From NCBI GenBank assembly GCA_016927185.1, contig JAFGND010000037.1, forward strand, positions 1-12,740: a stretch of DNA of 12,740 nucleotides, in the 5' to 3' direction. Shown piece after piece: positions 6,765-12,740 of this stretch (its first letter is position 1; every line of letters starts with the position of its first letter). Under the pieces are notes generated by a model that did no database searches, was not told the origin of the DNA, and saw nothing but the letters and a program-made list of their open reading frames with translations. The position numbers and the translations under genes were made by a program. Source of the stretch: Candidatus Coatesiibacteriota bacterium. Lineage in GTDB: Bacteria > JAFGND01.

Positions 6765-7192
6765 TGATCTTCATCCAAATCAACTGAGATGAATTCTTCT
6801 ATCTTTGTTTTTATTTCATCCCTGATTTTTCTGAAAAAATTCAACCTTTCTTTTGAAAATCCAGCTTTTTTAGCTGGATCTTCAAAATACCAATGCAGTT
6901 TTCTTGCTGACTTACTGAAAAAAACAGGACAATTAAGGGAAGATTCTTCACATACAGTAATAATATAATCGAAATCCTTCCCGTAAAACTCCTCAATGGA
7001 TTTACTTCTCTTATTTGAAATATCTATTCCTGATTCTCTCATAACTTCTATTGCATAAGCATTAACAGAAGTTGCCTGACTTCCTGCACTGTATACTTCA
7101 AATGAATCAGAAGCAAGACTATCCAGAAAACCTTCTGCGATCTGTGATCTGCATGAATTCTCCTTGCAAAGAAACAAGACTCTTTTTTTCAT
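6761..7192 (-). CDS. arsC: Arsenate reductase, thioredoxin-coupled type (LMW phosphatase fold)
   Basis: The product is a 143-residue cytoplasmic enzyme reducing arsenate to arsenite. The phosphatase loop C-KENSC-RS places the nucleophile at Cys9 and the loop Arg at Arg15. Cys81 and Cys88, separated by seven residues and followed by Pro, match the relay cysteines of Staphylococcus/Bacillus-type ArsC (Cys82 and Cys89 there). The general acid is probably Asp105 in the EDP motif. Length matches the family (about 130-140). The ATG at 7192 is chosen because AAAGGAG lies eight bases upstream; an upstream TTG at 7216 would add eight residues with no better site. That ribosome binding site lies within the last codons of the broken acr3 gene. 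It is the last gene of the operon. Confidence 0.92.
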   Translation of the reverse strand: MKKRVLFLCKENSCRSQIAEGFLDSLASDSFEVYSAGSQATSVNAYAIEVMRESGIDISNKRSKSIEEFYGKDFDYIITVCEESSLNCPVFFSKSARKLHWYFEDPAKKAGFSKERLNFFRKIRDEIKTKIEEFISVDLDEDQ

Positions 7193-7197
7193 TAGTT

Positions 7198-7554
7198 TTA
7201 CTCCTTTATAAACCAATTTTTTGTCTTGATACAGATTTTAACAAGCAGCAGCATTACAGGAACTTCTATGAGAACTCCAACAACTGTCGCGAGTGCTGCC
7301 CCTGAAGAAAGACCGAAAAGCATTGTAGCTGTTGCCTTTGCCACTTCAAAATGATTTGATGCACCAATCATAGCTGATGGGGCTGCATCCTTATTAACAT
7401 TTAATGAAAGACTATCAAGATATTTAGCAAAATTCGGGGCTATCTTGCCAAGAATTATCCCGGTTATTATGCATACAAATACCTATAATGTCAGGTATTT
7501 CTCGAAAATGCTTAATCCTTTTGCCTCTTTCTTGATACAGCTTTCAGAAACCAT
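7198..7554 (-). pseudogene. acr3: Acr3-type arsenite efflux permease, internally deleted and with a stop
   Basis: The frame opens at ATG 7554 behind a strong AGGAGG (7559-7564) and reads K-G-L-S-I-F-E-K-Y-L-T-L, then a TAG at 7483-7485 where the family has Trp, then [16 protein letters not shown]. This is the usual Acr3 start with its first membrane helix. About 50 residues in, it jumps to the family's C-terminal end: [33 protein letters not shown]. Acr3 proteins are about 350-400 residues; this frame has 119 codons including the TAG, so some 230-280 residues, including the essential mid-protein cysteine, are gone. The ends remain in one frame. It sits between the secreted thioredoxin and arsC, where Acr3 is common. 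A functional product is very unlikely. Confidence 0.9.
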
Positions 7555-7562
7555 GTCACCTC

Positions 7563-8012
7563 CTATTTTCTTTGTGCTGGTTCTACATTAAATTCTACCA
7601 GTTTTTTTGTTATTTCTTCATAAGACCAGAATCCCTGATGCGACTCAAGTATCTTTCCTTTGGGGTCTACAATGAATTGAGTAGGGATTAACCTGATTCC
7701 GGCAGACTGGCAAAGACCTTTGTTTTCACTTTTCCTGACATCAATGAAAGTCACATCCATTACTCCTGCATACTTTACTTTCAAGGAATCCATTACTGGA
7801 ACCATCTGCTTGCAGGGAATACATGTTTCAGCACCAAAATCAATGAATTGGTATTTACCAGTAGCCTTGAATACAGTGGCTTCAGAACCATCCTTGTTTT
7901 CGCTTGTCTTGTCCTCTGTCTTCTGATCCATTGTTTTTGAGCCACCGCAACTGCAATCCGACAAATTAAAAGCGACAAGTAGCAAAGTCAATAAAAAATT
8001 AATCATCTTCAT
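7563..8012 (-). CDS. Secreted thioredoxin-fold protein, probable lipoprotein
   Basis: This is a 149-residue envelope thiol-redox protein. The ATG at 8012 is chosen because AGGTGAGG lies just upstream and residues 1-19 then form a signal peptide; a longer frame from 8282 would run antiparallel through the neighbouring gene's coding sequence with no supporting site. Cys20 after NLSD is a possible but imperfect lipid attachment site (Asp before Cys is unusual). A Ser/Lys/Glu-rich linker (about 23-48) leads to a thioredoxin domain with FGAETCIPC (active Cys64 and Cys67) and cis-Pro110 in LIPTQ. It lies 11 bases behind the CcdA-like gene, its probable electron donor. The substrate could be an envelope arsenical, a metal-handling protein or the permease. 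Similar thioredoxins accompany ars-type permease operons in other anaerobes. Confidence 0.85.
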   Translation of the reverse strand: MKMINFLLTLLLVAFNLSDCSCGGSKTMDQKTEDKTSENKDGSEATVFKATGKYQFIDFGAETCIPCKQMVPVMDSLKVKYAGVMDVTFIDVRKSENKGLCQSAGIRLIPTQFIVDPKGKILESHQGFWSYEEITKKLVEFNVEPAQRK

Positions 8013-8023
8013 TTCCCTCACCT

Positions 8024-8728
8024 TTATTTTACTAAGTTTGAATAAATGAAATAAATACCCGCAATTATTATCAGGACACCTGACACTTTCCTGAACGCAT
8101 TTGCAGCTTTCATATAATGCTTTTGATTTAACCAGCTTTCTACCAGCCCAGTGGAAGTACCTGCTACAAGTAGCGGAAGAATATGTCCCAGAGTAAATCC
8201 AAGCATCAGGAATAAACCATATAAAATCTCCTTCTGTATCGTTATCAAGGCAAGAACTGGAGCAACAAATGCAAAAGTGCAAGGACCTGATACTACACCA
8301 TAACTCAATCCAAAGAATAATGCCCCTATATAACCTTTTCTTGAAGTAAGATTAGTGTTCCATGTGGGAAGATTAAATGGAAGAATATCAAGAAGATATA
8401 TTCCCAGTATCATCAGAATTGTTCCGATAATTATTGGAATTAAACTGCCAACATCACCTGCTATTCTACCAATCGATGAAGTTATCAATCCCAGGCTGAA
8501 TATGGTCAGAAATATGCCAATACAGAATGTTAGAGATAATTTGAATGCAAAAGGTGTCTCCCTGCTTTCACTCATTGAACTTCCAACAAATCCTATTATC
8601 AAAGGAAGGCTGGCAAGATGACATGGAGAGAATATTACTGATAATATTCCCCAGATAAACAATCCTCCAAAAGCCATTGCAGGACTTGCACTTATCCAGA
8701 TATTCATATTGTTAAGGAATTCTGTCAT
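8024..8728 (-). CDS. CcdA/DsbD-like transmembrane thiol-electron transporter
   Basis: The 234-residue inner-membrane protein has about six helices and matches the CcdA/DsbD transmembrane family (PF02683). One conserved cysteine lies in FSPCHLASLP (Cys36, helix 1) and the other in VSGPCTFAF (Cys150, start of the second half). These are the pair that passes electrons across the membrane. The start codon lies one base upstream of the preceding gene's TGA on the same strand, so the two overlap and are probably translationally coupled; no strong ribosome binding site is seen. It sits between a small thioredoxin and a secreted thioredoxin, fitting a relay from cytoplasm to envelope. A related CcdA-like family, ArsG, is annotated for aromatic arsenical efflux, but the Cys-context here looks more like an ordinary thiol transporter. 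True cytochrome c maturation partners are absent. Confidence 0.85.
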   Translation of the reverse strand: MTEFLNNMNIWISASPAMAFGGLFIWGILSVIFSPCHLASLPLIIGFVGSSMSESRETPFAFKLSLTFCIGIFLTIFSLGLITSSIGRIAGDVGSLIPIIIGTILMILGIYLLDILPFNLPTWNTNLTSRKGYIGALFFGLSYGVVSGPCTFAFVAPVLALITIQKEILYGLFLMLGFTLGHILPLLVAGTSTGLVESWLNQKHYMKAANAFRKVSGVLIIIAGIYFIYSNLVK

Positions 8729-8729
8729 A

Positions 8730-8966
8730 TCAAGACTTTATCAATTTCAGCATTTCATCTACAGATAAAACCTTTCCACTTGCCTTCACTACTCCATCAA
8801 TAATCAGAGCCGGAGTAAACGCTACTCCAAAAGACATTATCTGAGAAAGGTTTTCTATTTTTTCCACATTGATATCTGTCCTTCCTGACTTTTCCACTGC
8901 TTCCTGTACATTGGAATACATTTTCTTGCATTTGGGGCATCCTGGACCCAGCACCAATATTGTCAT
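8730..8966 (-). CDS. Small thioredoxin-like redox protein (TM0996/MTH895 type)
   Basis: The 78-residue product is a minimal thioredoxin fold of the Thioredoxin_3 family. It begins MTILVLGPGCPKCKKM, placing active cysteines at Cys10 and Cys13, and carries the cis-Pro motif TPALIIDG. There is no signal peptide, so it is cytoplasmic. AGAAAGGAG lies five bases before the ATG and overlaps the stop of the permease gene, showing tight operon packing. Members of this family regularly neighbour COG0701-type permeases and arsenic genes. It could feed electrons to the CcdA-like protein encoded next, or carry a thiol-bound metalloid to the permease. Which of these applies cannot be read from the sequence. 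Confidence 0.88.
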   Translation of the reverse strand: MTILVLGPGCPKCKKMYSNVQEAVEKSGRTDINVEKIENLSQIMSFGVAFTPALIIDGVVKASGKVLSVDEMLKLIKS

Positions 8967-8978
8967 TACATCTCCTTT

Positions 8979-10316
8979 CTAAGGGAAAAAAAATCCAAAA
9001 ATCAAACCGCTTATTGTTGAAAAAACCACTACGAGTATAATATAAACGAATGTTTTCCTGAAACCCATAATCGAATTTATTACTAACATACTTGGAAGGG
9101 ATAATGCAGGTCCTGAAAGCAGAAGTGAAAGTGCAGGACCCTTACCCATGCCTGCGCCCATAAGTCCTTGCAATATAGGAATTTCTGTCAATGTTGCAAA
9201 ATACATGAATGCCCCTAATATTGACGCAAGAAAATTAGATAAAATTGAATTTCCCCCTACAAGAGAAGAAATCCATTTCGAAGATATCATTGCTTCATGT
9301 CCAGGTCTTCCAAGCAGAAAGCCAGCAACCAGTACACCTCCAAACAGGAGAGGAAAAATCTGGATTGCAAAGTCCATTGTTACATCTATCCAGTCTCTTA
9401 ATTCGCTTCTCGAAAACCATTTATATAAAACCATAGCAAGCATCAATATAGAAGCGATTGCAATATACCATCTTAATTTCCATATCGATGTATATATTCC
9501 TTCAACTGGTTGAATATCAATAATTTGTGATCTTGATATTCTCTCGATCTTATCAACAGCAGAAGTTTTCAAGTTTATGTCTTGCGTAATATGTTTTATT
9601 TCATAGACTTCTTTATCCTGGTTTATCAAAAGCGCCTGAAAGGTGTTTCCTGACAAGTCTTTGATATTCATCGTTTTTTGAGGAGCGAAATTTGCGAATA
9701 CAAGAAAGATAATCATGGATGCAAAAAAGATTACTTCCTGCACAAGACTTCTTTTGGGTTTTTCTATTTCTATTTCAGCAAAACCTTCTTTCTTGATTCT
9801 CTCCCTGTCTTCCTTTCCGAAAATAAGGGACATGCTTAATCCGATTATTACTGAAAAAACAACAGCACCTGCAGCTCTCGCAATTCCCAACTCCAGCCCC
9901 AGAATCCTTGCAGTAAGTATAATAGCCAGTACATTTATTGCAGGTCCTGAATACAAAAATGCTGTTGCAGGACCAATCCCTGCTCCTCTTGTGTAAATTC
10001 CTGCAAACAAAGGCATGACAGTACAAGAGCAAACTGCAAGGATGGTTCCACTGATTGATGCGACACCATAGGAAAGTATCCTGTTTGCATTTACACCGAA
10101 ATATTTAAGAACGGAAGCTTGTGATACGAAGAGGGATATGCCACCTGCAATGAAAAAAGCGGGAACCAGGCATAGCAGCACATGATCTCTTGCATATTCC
10201 TGAAGCATAAGCAGGGCTTCAAGCAAAGATTTTTGAAAAAGATTTCCACCTAATGGAAGAAAATACGCAGCAATAAAGACTGCAAGCATGAGCAGCAGCT
10301 TGTATTTTCTCTGCAT
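8979..10316 (-). CDS. CSC-motif permease of the ArsP/COG0701 family
   Basis: A 445-residue inner-membrane permease related to PF03773 (ArsP_1). It likely exports a soft metal or a trivalent (organo)arsenical. The hallmark CSCTVMPL has Cys96 and Cys98. The two halves are homologous: GIGPATAFLYSGPA (113-126) echoes GKGPALSLLLSGPA (391-404), but the second half has TLTEIPIL where the first has the cysteines. A hydrophilic segment of about 70 residues (about 211-278) separates the halves and is longer than a simple loop. The start follows TAGGA, overlapping the arsR stop. ArsP proteins are usually 300-350 residues, so this is a long member, closer to the metal-efflux permeases that travel with small thioredoxins. 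With acr3 broken it is the only intact exporter of the operon. Confidence 0.85.
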   Translation of the reverse strand: MQRKYKLLLMLAVFIAAYFLPLGGNLFQKSLLEALLMLQEYARDHVLLCLVPAFFIAGGISLFVSQASVLKYFGVNANRILSYGVASISGTILAVCSCTVMPLFAGIYTRGAGIGPATAFLYSGPAINVLAIILTARILGLELGIARAAGAVVFSVIIGLSMSLIFGKEDRERIKKEGFAEIEIEKPKRSLVQEVIFFASMIIFLVFANFAPQKTMNIKDLSGNTFQALLINQDKEVYEIKHITQDINLKTSAVDKIERISRSQIIDIQPVEGIYTSIWKLRWYIAIASILMLAMVLYKWFSRSELRDWIDVTMDFAIQIFPLLFGGVLVAGFLLGRPGHEAMISSKWISSLVGGNSILSNFLASILGAFMYFATLTEIPILQGLMGAGMGKGPALSLLLSGPALSLPSMLVINSIMGFRKTFVYIILVVVFSTISGLIFGFFFP

Positions 10317-10319
10317 TTC

Positions 10320-10670
10320 CTACTCTTCAGATTCCTTGTTCTTTATTGCTTCAAGAGCGCAATCAATGAAATCAAGCATGCAAGGGATTTTCAGATGGTA
10401 GATTATCTTTTTGCCTTCCCTTCTGTCTTCAATTATTCCTGCATCACGCATCTGGGAGAGATGCCTGCTGATTGTCGAGATATCAGAACCGATATCTCCC
10501 TGAATGTGATCAATGCAGTCTGGATTATCCTTGATGAGACATTGAAGTTCACATACGCATAAATCGCCTTTCTTGAGGATATCAAGTAGTTGAAGCCTTC
10601 CTGGATGAGCAATTGCCTTAATCACTCTTGCAAGCTTCTTGTAGTTCTTTTTTGGTTTTTTCATTTTCAT
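10320..10670 (-). CDS. arsR: ArsR-family metalloid-responsive repressor
   Basis: From ATG 10670 the product is 116 residues. It has a winged-helix HTH_5 domain with the family opening AIAHPGRLQLLDIL (about 20-33), recognition helix STISRHLSQMRDAG (about 65-78) and wing RREGKKIIYHL. DLCVCELQC places Cys38, Cys40 and Cys44 at the classical arsenite site of ArsR (ELCVCDLC in the E. coli plasmid protein), so it should leave DNA on binding arsenite or antimonite. The ATG at 10670 has no Shine-Dalgarno sequence; a TTGACA 36 bases upstream suggests a leaderless mRNA. A longer TTG start at 10706 would fall on that box and is rejected. An ATG at 10664 is also possible. First gene of the operon, with the permease start four bases beyond its stop. 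Confidence 0.93.
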   Translation of the reverse strand: MKMKKPKKNYKKLARVIKAIAHPGRLQLLDILKKGDLCVCELQCLIKDNPDCIDHIQGDIGSDISTISRHLSQMRDAGIIEDRREGKKIIYHLKIPCMLDFIDCALEAIKNKESEE

Positions 10671-10671
10671 G

Positions 10672-10689
10672 TTTGCAAAATTGTGCAAA
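10672..10689. promoter_or_regulatory. Probable ArsR operator
   Basis: TTTGCA (10672-10677) and TGCAAA (10684-10689) form a perfect inverted repeat with a six-base centre. It ends one base before the arsR start codon and covers the expected -10 region, a position suited to autorepression. Binding by this ArsR is inferred. Confidence 0.5.
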
Positions 10690-10700
10690 TGATAAAATCT

Positions 10701-10706
10701 TGTCAA
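10701..10706 (-). promoter_or_regulatory. Possible -35 box of the arsenic operon
   Basis: TTGACA on the minus strand lies 36 bases upstream of the arsR ATG. A 17-base spacer leads to CAATTT, a poor -10 that sits inside the inverted repeat. Transcription from this box would begin at or next to the start codon. Confidence 0.45.
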
Positions 10707-10737
10707 GGGATTTTAAAGGCAACTTAAAAATATCAGG

Positions 10738-10753
10738 AAAATTGTGCTTGACT
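10738..10753 (+). promoter_or_regulatory. Second operator-like repeat and -35 box of the divergent operon
   Basis: AAAATTGTGC at 10738-10747 repeats 10677-10686 exactly, and is followed directly by TTGACT (10748-10753), a near-consensus -35 box lying 67 bases before the gene at 10815. No good -10 follows. The shared ten bases suggest that one protein, perhaps ArsR, contacts both divergent promoters. Confidence 0.3.
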
Positions 10754-10814
10754 TAAATGAATTTAAAAAAGACAAGTCTATTAAATCAAAGAAAAACTAA
10801 AAGAAAGGTATATC

Positions 10815-12185
10815 ATGTATAAATTGATGCTTGTAATTTTCATGATGGCTTCTTCAAGTCTTTTCTGCTGGGAGAAGACATTCGGCACAACAGGATATGA
10901 TGCTGCAAATTGCGTAATAGAGACAACGGATCACGGTTATGCAATGTGCGGTTATATTTCCGGCTCCTATCTTGCAGACATCTATCTCGTAAAAACAGAT
11001 GCAAACGGCAACAAGTTGTTCGAGAAAACCTATGCATATACAATGCATGAGGATTGCGGAAACTTCATTCAGGAAACTGCTGATCTGGGTTTCATAATCT
11101 GCGGATATACTGGTAATGCAAAAGCTCTCTTCTATATCAGCCTCATCAAGACTGATTCTTCTGGAAACCTTACATGGAGCAGGCAATTGGGAAGGAATTA
11201 CAATGACTACTGCTACGGGAATTGCGTCAGGGAGTTGAGTGATGGTTACATAATTTGTGGAAAGATAACGCAGATTTATACGGAAAGTTATGTTTACCTT
11301 GTAAAGACCGATCTTCAGGGTAATACTATCTGGTCGAAAGTTTTTGACAAGGGAAGCAATGCTGTTGGCAATTCAATACAGCTTACTAATGATGGAGGTT
11401 TCATTATATGCGGAACCGGTTATAACAGTTCAACTAACAGTAATGATATTTACCTAATAAAAACCGACTCATCAGGCAACAAGATCTGGGACTATTGCTA
11501 TGGAGGCAACGGTATCAATGATGCAGGCTTTGGAGTTCAGCAGACATCAGATAATGGTTATATTATTTGTGGATGTACTGATTCCAGTACAAAAGTGAGG
11601 GATGCAGCAATAATAAAAGTCAACTCAAGCGGGGCATATGTCTGGGGTAGTCTTATCGGTGGAAATGACCTTGATGAAGCTCATTCCATCCAGATTGCGA
11701 GTGACGGATATGTATTATGCGGGATTACGAAATCTTATGGTGCAGGAGCAACTGATGTATATCTTTTCAAGACTGATTTTTCAGGAAATCTCAGATGGCA
11801 AAAGACTTATGGAGGAAGCAATGAAGATTATGGTTATTATTCTGAGATTACCTATGACAATAGATATATAATGGCAGGAGTAACTTATTCATATGGTTCG
11901 GGTTATGCTGATTGTTATCTAGTGAAACATGATGAACAGACAGGTTTTACAGATTACAAGTCAAATTTTAAACTCCCAATGCAATCCTTCACTGCCAATC
12001 CTAACCCCTTCTCATCCCGCTTGTCTCTCTCCCTCCCATCATCAGGAGCAGTCTATTCTCTTACTGGTCAGCTAATCATGAACCTTCCCAAAGGCAAACA
12101 CTCTGTTGACACAAGCAAATGGAGAGAAGGTGTTTATATTGTGAAGAGCGGGAAGGAAACAAAAAGGATAGTGAAGATTAGGTAA
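10815..12185 (+). CDS. Secreted repeat protein with T9SS sorting domain
   Basis: The product is 456 residues. Residues 1-18 form a signal peptide. Residues about 19-375 hold at least six repeats of 50-60 residues with the pattern DxGYIICG, then DIYLIKTDSSGN, then a Trp strand and often YGG, a beta-propeller-like repeat common in secreted proteins of T9SS bacteria. Residues 392-456 form the sorting domain (PNPFSSRLSLSLPSSG, SLTGQLI, REGVYIVK), nearly the same as in the protein at 235-1509. Unusually many cysteines (one in most ICG motifs) are notable for a surface protein. AAGAAAGG lies about six bases before the ATG. The gene is followed after 32 bases by another secreted-protein gene on the same strand. 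Function unknown; adhesion or binding is possible. Confidence 0.9.
   Translation: MYKLMLVIFMMASSSLFCWEKTFGTTGYDAANCVIETTDHGYAMCGYISGSYLADIYLVKTDANGNKLFEKTYAYTMHEDCGNFIQETADLGFIICGYTGNAKALFYISLIKTDSSGNLTWSRQLGRNYNDYCYGNCVRELSDGYIICGKITQIYTESYVYLVKTDLQGNTIWSKVFDKGSNAVGNSIQLTNDGGFIICGTGYNSSTNSNDIYLIKTDSSGNKIWDYCYGGNGINDAGFGVQQTSDNGYIICGCTDSSTKVRDAAIIKVNSSGAYVWGSLIGGNDLDEAHSIQIASDGYVLCGITKSYGAGATDVYLFKTDFSGNLRWQKTYGGSNEDYGYYSEITYDNRYIMAGVTYSYGSGYADCYLVKHDEQTGFTDYKSNFKLPMQSFTANPNPFSSRLSLSLPSSGAVYSLTGQLIMNLPKGKHSVDTSKWREGVYIVKSGKETKRIVKIR
11988..12185 (+). repeat. T9SS tail-coding inverted repeat, copy 2
   Basis: This segment encodes the 65-residue sorting domain and stop. It is the partner of 235-432 in opposite orientation. 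Protein identity by hand is 53 of 65 residues, with the central REGVYIVK block unchanged. Confidence 0.75.
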
Positions 12186-12217
12186 GGAGACAGATAGCAA
12201 TAGTAAAGGAGCATAGA

Positions 12218-12740
12218 ATGCGTATCTTTATAATGATTTTAGTAGGGTTTTCATTACTTTGGGGAGAACATTTCTGGTCAGATTGGAGAAGCAATTATAG
12301 ACAGGATGGATTATCTCCATTAATAGGTCCCAGGGATCCTAATTTTCTATGGGAATATGAATTTGGAACTGTTGGAAAAGAAAGTAAAAAGAATAATTTA
12401 GCTAATCCTTATTATTCACCAGGTGCTACAGCTGTAATCTCATCAGATAGTACAGTATATGCTTTTAGTAATGAATGTCTGATGGCAATAAAGGATGATC
12501 AAGTGTTATGGAGAGAAACATTTAATAGTGATATGGATATGAATATAGTAATAGACAGTGAAGGGATATTATATTTTCCAGTAATCAATTCAAATCATCG
12601 ATTAGTAGCATTTGACCCAAAGGCTAGAATAATCTTGTGGTATTCAGAACAGAGCTGGGGAACAGGAACAAGGAATGTTACTTTAGGACCAGATAGTATC
12701 CTCTATGTTACATTCTATGATACAAGTTTCAGGGCAATAA
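12218..12740 (+). CDS. Secreted beta-propeller-like protein, 5' part
   Basis: The gene runs off the window after 174 codons. AAAGGAG lies six bases before the ATG. Residues 1-16 are a short signal peptide (MRIFIMILVGFSLLWG), followed by HFWSDWRSNYRQDGLSP, a Trp/Arg-rich opening typical of exported PQQ-like propellers that begin near a first WxxxxxxxxxxxG strand. Repeats with a Trp strand (FLWEYEFG, VLWRETF, ILWYSEQS) alternate with strands such as STVYAFS, GILYFPV and SILYVTF, a WD/PQQ-like pattern of about 45 residues. A T9SS tail would be expected beyond the window. Its AT-richer codon choice differs somewhat from the gene before it. Probably co-transcribed with that gene; function unknown. 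Confidence 0.85.
   Translation, partial: MRIFIMILVGFSLLWGEHFWSDWRSNYRQDGLSPLIGPRDPNFLWEYEFGTVGKESKKNNLANPYYSPGATAVISSDSTVYAFSNECLMAIKDDQVLWRETFNSDMDMNIVIDSEGILYFPVINSNHRLVAFDPKARIILWYSEQSWGTGTRNVTLGPDSILYVTFYDTSFRAI

Noticed and set aside
8013-8282. A 90-residue N-terminal extension of the secreted thioredoxin
   Set aside because: The extension is an out-of-frame reading of the CcdA-like gene, has an improbable composition, and would hide the signal peptide.
8024-8728. Cytochrome c maturation role for the CcdA-like protein
   Set aside because: No other cytochrome c assembly gene is nearby and both neighbours are thioredoxin-fold genes in an ArsR-led operon.
9148-9513. A 121-codon + strand frame inside the permease gene
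   Set aside because: It is the complement of conserved membrane-protein codons and looks like no known protein.
10671-10706. A TTG start giving a longer ArsR
   Set aside because: The TTG is part of the TTGACA promoter box and the added residues do not resemble ArsR proteins.

Overview
The window is AT-rich bacterial DNA. Two secreted proteins carry a C-terminal type IX secretion (T9SS, Por-type) sorting domain, so the source is probably a member of the Bacteroidota/FCB group or a candidate phylum with T9SS (WOR-3-like or Cloacimonadota-like), probably anaerobic. This placement is an inference from the sorting domain and base composition. No rRNA, tRNA or CRISPR array was seen.

Layout. (1) 1-1509: a canonical sigma70-type promoter and a well-folded RNA candidate on the + strand face the 3' end of a minus-strand gene for an eight-repeat PQQ-like beta-propeller with a T9SS tail. 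(2) 1510-1979: a long leader before the ABC operon, holding a 14-codon leader ORF, a pairing segment and an intrinsic terminator. Together these look like a ribosome-mediated transcription attenuator. (3) 1980-5728: a possible 50-codon ORF, then two ABC half-transporter genes forming a heterodimeric exporter of the BmrCD/LmrCD/TM287-288 type with one degenerate ATP site, closed by a hairpin. (4) 5760-6362: an unrecognised four-helix membrane protein on the minus strand. (5) 6626-6721: a decayed second copy of the 3' end of the second ABC gene. (6) 10670 down to 6761 on the minus strand: an arsenic-type operon in the order arsR, CSC-motif permease, 78-residue thioredoxin-like protein, CcdA-like thiol transporter, secreted thioredoxin, broken acr3, arsC. 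(7) 10815-12740: a divergent operon of secreted proteins, first a repeat protein with a T9SS tail and then the first 174 codons of another one.

How the parts work together. ArsR probably represses its own operon through an inverted repeat just upstream of its start. ArsC would reduce arsenate, but the Acr3 arsenite exporter is destroyed (internal deletion plus an in-frame TAG), so efflux would have to fall to the permease or to another locus. The two thioredoxin-fold proteins and the CcdA protein form a plausible electron relay from cytoplasm to cell envelope. The ABC exporter looks drug-inducible through its leader: stalling early in the short leader ORF would expose the segment that disrupts the terminator. 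The T9SS tail-coding segments of the two surface proteins form a diverged inverted repeat flanking about 11.5 kb.

The most notable items are the ABC-operon attenuator, the + strand RNA candidate at 66-225, the acr3 wreck inside an otherwise intact operon, and the ABC gene ghost.
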